A DNA stretch of 64,000 bases from Betaproteobacteria bacterium HGW-Betaproteobacteria-9 (GTDB lineage Bacteria > Pseudomonadota > Gammaproteobacteria > Burkholderiales > Burkholderiaceae_C): contig PHCC01000021.1 of assembly GCA_002842215.1 (NCBI GenBank), positions 62,001 to 126,000 on the forward strand, read 5' to 3'. The translations under genes were made by a program, and so were the position numbers. Under the pieces are notes generated by a model. It had not been told where the DNA came from. It made no database searches and was given only the letters and a program-made list of their open reading frames with translations. The stretch's first letter is position 1, and each line of letters starts with the position of its first letter. Below, one piece after another: positions 59,279 to 64,000 of this stretch.

Positions 59279-60439
59279 TCAGGTCCGCACGCGCCCGTCG
59301 CCGGTGAGCATGGACAGCTCGACGTACTTCGAGGCCACGTGGTTGCTGCCGCTGAAGGACACGTCGAAGCCGCCCATGGCGTAGTTGCGGATGCTCTCCA
59401 GCCCGCTGATCAGTCCGTCGCGGGTGGGTCGGCCGCCGCTCGCGCGGCGCATGCCTTCGGCAAACAGCTTGGCGGCCATGAACCCTTCCATGCTGGAGAA
59501 GTTGGGTTGCACCTTGTTGCCACCCTGCGCGATCAGCGCCAGGAACTCGCGCGTCACGGCGCTCGAAGCCTTGTAGGGCGAAGGCACCACCTGCGAAACC
59601 ACCACGCCGGCGCCTTCCTTGCCCAGCTCATCGGCCAGCGCCTGCGTGCCCACGAACGACACGTTGAAGAAAGTGCCGCCGTAGCCCGCCTTGCGCGCCG
59701 CCCTGATGTAGGCCGCGCACGAGGTGTAGGCGCTGATCTGCACCACCGCATCGGGCTGGGCCGCGTTGATGGTCTTCACCGCTTCGGCCACGTCGACCGT
59801 GTTGCGCTCCACGGTGGCCGTGGCCACCGGCTTGAGGTCCAGCGCGCCCAGGGCCAGCGTCACGCCGTCCAGACCGGCCTTGCCGTAGGCGTCGTTCTGG
59901 TGGAACACGGCGATCTTCTTCAGGCCCAGGTTGGTGAGCTGGCGCACGATCAATGCCGTCTCGTCGTTGTACGAGGCGCGCATGTGAAAGGCCATGCGGT
60001 TGAACGGCTGGCGCAGTCCCATGGCGCCGGTGAAAGGGGCAAAAAACGGTGTCTGCGCCTGGGTGGCGAGGGGCAGCGCCACCAGACTGGTGGGCGTGCC
60101 GATGTAGCCGAAGAGGGCAAACACCTCATCGTCCAGCAGCTTGCGGGTGTTCTCCACGCAGCGAGCGGGTTCGTAGCCGTCGTCGAGCTGACGCAGCTCG
60201 ATCTGCGTCTGGTTCACGCCGCCCTTCGCATTGAGCTGTTCGAAAAACAGCTTGGCGCCGGCATGGAACTGGATGCCCAGCTGGGCGGCGGCCCCGGTGA
60301 AGGCGGCCGACTGGCCCAGCACCACACGGTTGCCCGACTGGGCTCGCAGGGTGGGCGCGCCCAGCATCGCAGCGCCCGCCACCAGCCCACCAAATGCGCG
60401 CCGCGACAGACCGGAGGTGGGGGAATTCAAAGAGGTCAT
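59279..60439 (-). CDS. Tat-exported ABC transporter substrate-binding protein (branched-chain amino acid type)
   Basis: 386 residues with a twin-arginine signal (LSRRAFGGLVAGAAMLGAPT, then LRAQ), so the mature protein is periplasmic. Two-lobed LivK/HAAT fold: VVLGQSAAFTGAAAQLGIQF, VNQTQIELRQLDDGYEP, FALFGYIGTPTSLVALPLA, KKIAVFHQNDAYGKAGLDG, NFSSMEGFMAAKLFAEGMRR. Such proteins bind leucine-type amino acids, amides, urea or aromatic acids. No permease or ATPase genes are nearby, so it is an orphan, common in Comamonadaceae. It is convergent with the FAH-family gene and may bind a substrate of that pathway. Confidence 0.9.
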   Translation of the reverse strand: MTSLNSPTSGLSRRAFGGLVAGAAMLGAPTLRAQSGNRVVLGQSAAFTGAAAQLGIQFHAGAKLFFEQLNAKGGVNQTQIELRQLDDGYEPARCVENTRKLLDDEVFALFGYIGTPTSLVALPLATQAQTPFFAPFTGAMGLRQPFNRMAFHMRASYNDETALIVRQLTNLGLKKIAVFHQNDAYGKAGLDGVTLALGALDLKPVATATVERNTVDVAEAVKTINAAQPDAVVQISAYTSCAAYIRAARKAGYGGTFFNVSFVGTQALADELGKEGAGVVVSQVVPSPYKASSAVTREFLALIAQGGNKVQPNFSSMEGFMAAKLFAEGMRRASGGRPTRDGLISGLESIRNYAMGGFDVSFSGSNHVASKYVELSMLTGDGRVRT

Positions 60440-60586
60440 GGTGTCGCTGTCCGAAAATGTTGGGTGTGTACCGCGCCAGTCGGTGCGGGCCTGGTACTGC
60501 GAAGTTCCCGATGCTAGCCGCTGGGAGCGGTCGTCAGAGATCGCCTGGGCTACCGAAGCTGCCGTTTGTCGGGCGGTCGACGGCGT

Positions 60587-61030
60587 TCAGCTTGCATACA
60601 CCCGATCCAGCGTGGCGAAACCCTTGACTTCAATCGGGTTGCCGAACGGGTCGCAGAAGAACATGGTCCATTGCTCACCCGGCTGGCCTTCGAAGCGCAA
60701 CTGGGGCTTGAGCACGAAATCCATGCCCGCAGCTTCCAGCCGGCGCGCCAGCGCCCGCCACTCGGGCAGCAGCAGCACCAGGCCGAAGTGCGGCATGGGC
60801 ACCAGGTGGTCGCCGACGCGGCCGGTGCACGTGGTCTTGAAGGGTTCGCCCAGGTGCAGCGAAATCTGGTGGCTGAAAAAATCAAAATCCACCCAGGTGT
60901 CGGTGCTGCGCCCTTCGGCGCAACCGAGCACACCGCCATAAAAGCGGCGCGCTTCGTCCAGGTCGGTGACGTGGAACGCGAGGTGGAACAGGCTGCGCGC
61001 GGGAAGGGTCTGGGGGCTCTGGGTCTGCAT
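60587..61030 (-). CDS. VOC (glyoxalase/bleomycin resistance) superfamily protein
   Basis: 147 residues from ATG 61030. Paired beta-alpha-beta-beta-beta units: LFHLAFHVTDLDEARRFYGG with a metal-binding type His, then TDTWVDFDFFSHQISLHLG, VPMPHFGLVLLLPEWRALAR and WTMFFCDPFGNPIEVKGFA with the late Glu. The His/His/Glu pattern fits a metal-dependent glyoxalase I, dioxygenase or antibiotic-binding protein; the conserved FLKPQLRFEGQPGEQ-like loop is common in uncharacterised members. Same strand as the baeRF-type gene, 55 bp downstream of it. Confidence 0.88.
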   Translation of the reverse strand: MQTQSPQTLPARSLFHLAFHVTDLDEARRFYGGVLGCAEGRSTDTWVDFDFFSHQISLHLGEPFKTTCTGRVGDHLVPMPHFGLVLLLPEWRALARRLEAAGMDFVLKPQLRFEGQPGEQWTMFFCDPFGNPIEVKGFATLDRVYAS

Positions 61031-61085
61031 CCCGGCAGGATAGCAAACCCCCCGCGAATATGCCGTGCAGACGCTGGCGTCGGGC

Positions 61086-61535
61086 TCAGCGCTGCGTGGG
61101 GTCACCGGCGTTCTGGTCGTGCTTCAGGAAATACTGGCGCGCCATGGCCACCAACTGGCGGTCAGAGGGGTGGTCAGCGGAAACCACATCGACGATGGCG
61201 CTGGCGATGTCTTTGTCGTGGCGTTGGCAATGCGCGCGGAACTCGTCCTTGGCCTGTGCCGGGCCGGCGACCAGAATTTCGCGCACGCCCTGGAGCGCCT
61301 GTGCGACCTCGTGGTAGAAATTTTCGTCGGCCGAGTCGTGCCCGCCTTCGGGGGAGTGGCTGCCACCGGCCGCGGGGCCGCGACCGTGCATCAGCTGGTG
61401 CGAACCCACATGGCCACCAGTGGCTTTGTGGTGCGAACGGGACTTGATGCTCTCGGACTCGACATGTTCACGATCGAACATCAACACATGGGCCTCGCGG
61501 CGATCCATCCAGACAACAGCGTGAAAAGTGGGCAT
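61086..61535 (-). CDS. Host attachment / baeRF-type translation-related protein
   Basis: 149 residues from ATG 61535. The opening HAVVWMDRREAHVLMFDREH, a His/Gly-rich loop (SRSHHKATGGHVGSHQLMHG), ENFYHEVAQALQGVREILVA, and QAKDEFRAHCQRHD match the host attachment family, now viewed as bacterial homologues of eukaryotic release factor eRF1 domain 2 (baeRF). A late SADHPSDRQLVAMARQYFLK is also conserved. The role is untested; ribosome rescue or dormancy have been suggested. It follows the DksA/TraR-type gene by 52 bp on the same strand and probably shares its FNR-box promoter. Confidence 0.85.
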   Translation of the reverse strand: MPTFHAVVWMDRREAHVLMFDREHVESESIKSRSHHKATGGHVGSHQLMHGRGPAAGGSHSPEGGHDSADENFYHEVAQALQGVREILVAGPAQAKDEFRAHCQRHDKDIASAIVDVVSADHPSDRQLVAMARQYFLKHDQNAGDPTQR

Positions 61536-61587
61536 GGGAAAACCTCCGGAAAAAAGTGAAAGGGTCGTGGGGTCGGTGCGGTGGATA

Positions 61588-61947
61588 TCAGGCCTGTTCG
61601 GCCTTCTCCTGGCAGGCGACGCATCGCAAGGCGGTCGGGTTGGCGTGCAGCCGCGCGGCGGCGATGGCAACGCCGCAGTCGATGCACAGGCCGTAGCTGC
61701 CGTCGGCGATGCGTTTGAGTGCGTCGTCAATGGCCACCAGTTCGGCGGACTCGCGTTCTTCCAGTGCAAAGGCCAAGTCGCGCTCGGTCTCGGCAGTGGC
61801 CCTGTCGTCGCTCGCGGACTCGCGCGCTTCGGCAGCCGATTCGGCGCGACCGACCTTGCCGCCCCGCTGGGCGCGCAACTGGGCCAGCACCTCGGTGCGC
61901 ATCTGCTGCAGCTGGCTGGCATAGGTGTCGGAAATGTTCTGGCTCAT
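61588..61947 (-). CDS. TraR/DksA family zinc-finger protein
   Basis: 119 residues from ATG 61947, preceded by AGGAG; an upstream in-frame extension lacks a ribosome site. A coiled-coil N-terminal half (QLQQMRTEVLAQLRAQ; LAFALEERESAELVAIDDAL) leads to a C4 zinc finger (Cys88, 91, 109, 112 in CIDCG...CVACQ). DksA-type proteins insert the coiled coil into the RNA polymerase secondary channel. The tip motif here is DRATAETERD rather than the DxxDxA of true DksA, so it is a paralogue whose activity with ppGpp is uncertain. An FNR-type box lies 90 bp upstream. Confidence 0.9.
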   Translation of the reverse strand: MSQNISDTYASQLQQMRTEVLAQLRAQRGGKVGRAESAAEARESASDDRATAETERDLAFALEERESAELVAIDDALKRIADGSYGLCIDCGVAIAAARLHANPTALRCVACQEKAEQA

Positions 61948-62036
61948 GCTGACTCCTCTGGATTTTTGAGAGGGGGTTTCCGGAAGAATCTCCCAACCCC
62001 GCAGATCCATCTTGCGCCTGCTCGCCGGGACGGGTG

Positions 62037-62050
62037 TTGACACACGTCAA
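62037..62050. promoter_or_regulatory. FNR/ANR-type box TTGAC-ACAC-GTCAA
   Basis: A perfect FNR/CRP-superfamily palindrome (TTGAC 62037-62041, GTCAA 62046-62050). It lies 90 bp before the dksA/traR-like ATG and about 150 bp before the divergent enoyl-CoA hydratase ATG. At a standard -41.5 position it would start the dksA-side transcript near 62002. Confidence 0.6.
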
Positions 62051-62198
62051 GCGACCTTGGCCGCAAGAGGGCGAGCCGGGCAATCCCCCGGGTAAACACG
62101 GCGCAATCGATGGCGGTTTGGCGGGGCAAACGGGGCAGAATCGACCGGACACCGGCCCGGTTTTTCGGCGGGCACCACCCCCATTCAAGGAGACTCCC

Positions 62199-63038
62199 AT
62201 GACCCCTGTGGACTACAGCCGCTACCAGACCCTGGCCATCACCCGCCGCGGTCCACCCGTGGACGGCGTGCCCTCGGTGCTCGACATCCAGATGCGCGCC
62301 GACGGCCCCGGCGGCAACGGCAAACTGCCCACCGCGGGCCACGAGGGCCATTGGGAACTGAGCGAGATCTGGCGCGACGTGGGGCGCGACGACAGCGTTC
62401 GCTGCGCCGTGCTGCGCGGCAGCGGCCTGGGTTTTTCGGGCGGCGGTGATCTGGCGCTGGTGCAGGACATGGCGACCGACTTCGAGGTGCGCACGCGCGT
62501 CTGGAAAGAGGCCCGCGACCTGGTCTACAACGTCATCAACTGCGACAAGCCCATCGTCTCCGCCATGCACGGCCCGGCCGTGGGCGCAGGCCTGGTGGCC
62601 GGCCTGCTGGCCGACATCTCGATCGCCGCGAAGAGCGCGAAGATCGTCGATGGCCACACCCGCCTGGGCGTGGCCGCTGGCGACCACGCGGCCATCGTCT
62701 GGCCGCTGCTGTGCGGTCTGGCCAAGGCCAAGTACTACCTGATGCTGTGCGACCCCATCAGCGGCGAAGAGGCCGAGCGCATCGGCCTGGTCTCGCTCGC
62801 GGTGGACGACGACGCCCTGCTCGACAAGGCCTATGAAGTGGCCGATCGCCTGGCTTCGGGCAGCCAGACCGCGATCCGCTGGACCAAGTACTCGCTCAAC
62901 AACTGGCTGCGCCAGGCCGGCCCGGCGTTCGACACCTCGCTGGCCCTCGAATTCATGGGTTTTGCCGGACCCGATGTGCGCGAAGGTGTGGCATCCTTGC
63001 GGGAACGCCGCGCCCCACGCTACGGCGTGGACAGCTGA
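62199..63038 (+). CDS. Enoyl-CoA hydratase/isomerase family protein
   Basis: 279 residues from ATG 62199, with AAGGAGA just before. Crotonase fold: [20 protein letters not shown] (oxyanion GGGDL), [40 protein letters not shown] (the second oxyanion and acid region) and an [13 protein letters not shown] segment. In hydratases the two glutamates sit in E-A/GGGS and E-R-G positions; here the second region reads GVAAGDHAA with Asp, so the activity may be isomerase, hydratase on an unusual acyl-CoA, or hydrolase. It is followed 40 nt later by phaM. Confidence 0.9.
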   Translation: MTPVDYSRYQTLAITRRGPPVDGVPSVLDIQMRADGPGGNGKLPTAGHEGHWELSEIWRDVGRDDSVRCAVLRGSGLGFSGGGDLALVQDMATDFEVRTRVWKEARDLVYNVINCDKPIVSAMHGPAVGAGLVAGLLADISIAAKSAKIVDGHTRLGVAAGDHAAIVWPLLCGLAKAKYYLMLCDPISGEEAERIGLVSLAVDDDALLDKAYEVADRLASGSQTAIRWTKYSLNNWLRQAGPAFDTSLALEFMGFAGPDVREGVASLRERRAPRYGVDS

Positions 63039-63078
63039 ACCGGCGTGCACGCCACCCAGACACCCACAGGAGACTCCC

Positions 63079-64000
63079 ATGAGCGACACATCGGGCAGCG
63101 GTTTTGGCAAATTCGTTCCGGGTTTCGAGTTCCTGCAAAACCTCGCGGGGCAGGCCGCCGGTGGTGTGGCGCAGGGTATCGGCAACAGCCTCCCGCAGAT
63201 GCCCAACCTGGGCAACTGGGTGGCACCCACCTTCAACGTGGAAGACCTCGAAAAACGCATCGAGGAGCTCAAGGCGGTGCACTTCTGGCTCGACCAGAAC
63301 AGCAAGGCACTCGCCGCCACCATCCAGGCGCTGGAGGTGCAGAAGATGACCCTGGCGACGCTGAAGAACATGAACTTCAGCCTGGGTGACGTGGCCAACG
63401 CGCTCAAGATCAAGGCGGCCGACACCATGGCCAGCTTCACCGGTGGCGCCCCCGCGGCAGTGCCCGCGCACACCCAGTTTGCTGGTCTGGAAATCCCGCC
63501 TCGCACCTACGGCACACCGACGCCGCCAGCGGCTTCTGACGATGACGCCGAGGCGGAAGAAGAGATCGACGAAGAGTTCGAAGACGAGGAAGACGAAGAA
63601 CCCGCGCCGCCGCCGGTGTCCCGGTCGCGCAAGTCCAGGGCGCAGCCCGCCGCCGCTCAACCCGCTGCGCCCGCCGGCGGCGTGGTCGACCCGATGCAGT
63701 GGTGGGGTGCGCTCTCTCAGCAGTTCCAGCACATCGCCACCAACGCCATGAAGGATGTGGCAAAACAGACCGCGCTCGACACCACCCGCCAGGTGGCCAG
63801 CGGCCTGACCGAGCAGGCTGTGAAAACCGCCACCGGCGTGGCCGGCAAGGTCACGCGCGGCCTGACCGAATCCGTGGCACGCAACGTGGGCACCGCGGCC
63901 GGCATGGGCAAGGCTGCGGCGCGCGCCGTCGCCGGTCGCAAGGCGCCCGCCCGGCCGGCTGCAAAAAAAGCCGCACCCAAAGCCGCCGCCAAAAAAGCGC
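63079..64000 (+). CDS. phaM: PhaM-type PHA granule regulatory protein (3' end outside window)
   Basis: 307 residues are visible and the frame runs off the window. The N terminus (FGKFVPGFEFLQNLAG; LGNWVAPTFNVEDLEKRIEE; LKAVHFWLDQNSKALAATIQ; ALEVQKMTLATLKNMN) matches PhaM, which activates PHA synthase and ties granules to the nucleoid. An acidic stretch (DDDAEAEEEIDEEFEDEEDE, about residues 155-180) is followed by a basic Ala/Lys/Pro region (AAKKAAPKAAAKK) like histone H1 and PhaF, for DNA binding. The AGGAGA ribosome site precedes the ATG. It suggests the organism stores polyhydroxyalkanoate. Confidence 0.9.
   Translation, partial: MSDTSGSGFGKFVPGFEFLQNLAGQAAGGVAQGIGNSLPQMPNLGNWVAPTFNVEDLEKRIEELKAVHFWLDQNSKALAATIQALEVQKMTLATLKNMNFSLGDVANALKIKAADTMASFTGGAPAAVPAHTQFAGLEIPPRTYGTPTPPAASDDDAEAEEEIDEEFEDEEDEEPAPPPVSRSRKSRAQPAAAQPAAPAGGVVDPMQWWGALSQQFQHIATNAMKDVAKQTALDTTRQVASGLTEQAVKTATGVAGKVTRGLTESVARNVGTAAGMGKAAARAVAGRKAPARPAAKKAAPKAAAKKA

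Noticed and set aside
1..64000. CRISPR array, rRNA, tRNA, insertion sequence or prophage
   Set aside because: No regularly spaced direct repeats, no cloverleaf with CCA end, no transposase, integrase or phage structural gene was seen on either strand.

Overview
The window is 64 kb of dense, GC-rich bacterial chromosome with about 60 genes on both strands. Gene content points to a betaproteobacterium of the order Burkholderiales, most like the Comamonadaceae (Hydrogenophaga or a close relative). Markers are a DUF3567 protein (a family I know only from Burkholderiales), a PhaM-type PHA granule protein, the rsmI/yraN/diaA/dolP block, a pilT-pilU pair divergent from yggS, and several GC-rich intergenic repeats placed 3' of genes. 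No rRNA, tRNA, CRISPR array, prophage or insertion sequence was seen.

Layout. 0-9 kb: partial ornithine cyclodeaminase-like gene, a TetR-HlyD-FtsX-ATPase efflux operon with 4-bp overlaps, a divergent DMT transporter with a histidine-rich tail, a broken MFS gene, and an orphan Phd/YefM antitoxin overlapping a TonB-like gene. 9-18 kb: BCCT transporter behind a roughly 200-nt leader, a membrane PAS histidine kinase, an alpha/beta hydrolase, a patatin and DinG. 18-28 kb: small enzymes, an intradiol dioxygenase, a Pat-type protein acetyltransferase, and the RsmI/YraN/DiaA/DolP cluster. 28-36 kb: a beta-hydroxyacid dehydrogenase, PilU, PilT, YggS, then an unusual pair: a roadblock/LC7-like protein followed by a fusion of an ABC ATPase with a dual-specificity/tyrosine phosphatase. 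35-46 kb: an Lrp-type regulator divergent from PutA, a biotinyl-carboxyltransferase fusion, a seven-PAS histidine kinase overlapping its response regulator, and a GlcD-type oxidase. 46-55 kb: Hsp20, a GcvA-like regulator, a damaged purU, an omega-aminotransferase, an SPFH/zinc-ribbon pair, ChaN and an AbrB-family permease. 55-64 kb: a substrate-binding-protein remnant, DUF3567, DUF3108, an IclR/FAH-family divergent pair, a Tat-exported binding protein, VOC, host-attachment (baeRF-type) and DksA/TraR proteins, an enoyl-CoA hydratase and PhaM.

Three points cut across the genes. (1) Eight intergenic elements of 70-115 bp share a fold of a hairpin with a near-constant core and a covarying outer stem, then a C-run/G-run hairpin, then a third hairpin and a G-run. 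All lie just 3' of a gene in one fixed orientation. (2) Two otherwise recognisable genes (MFS at 6.3 kb, purU at 48.6 kb) each lack a short internal piece and change frame at the gap, so either both are pseudogenes or the assembly is faulty there. (3) FNR/ANR-like palindromes precede hsp20 and the dksA/host-attachment pair, suggesting a low-oxygen or stress regulon. The strongest candidate for an undescribed system is the roadblock plus ABC-phosphatase pair beside pilTU.
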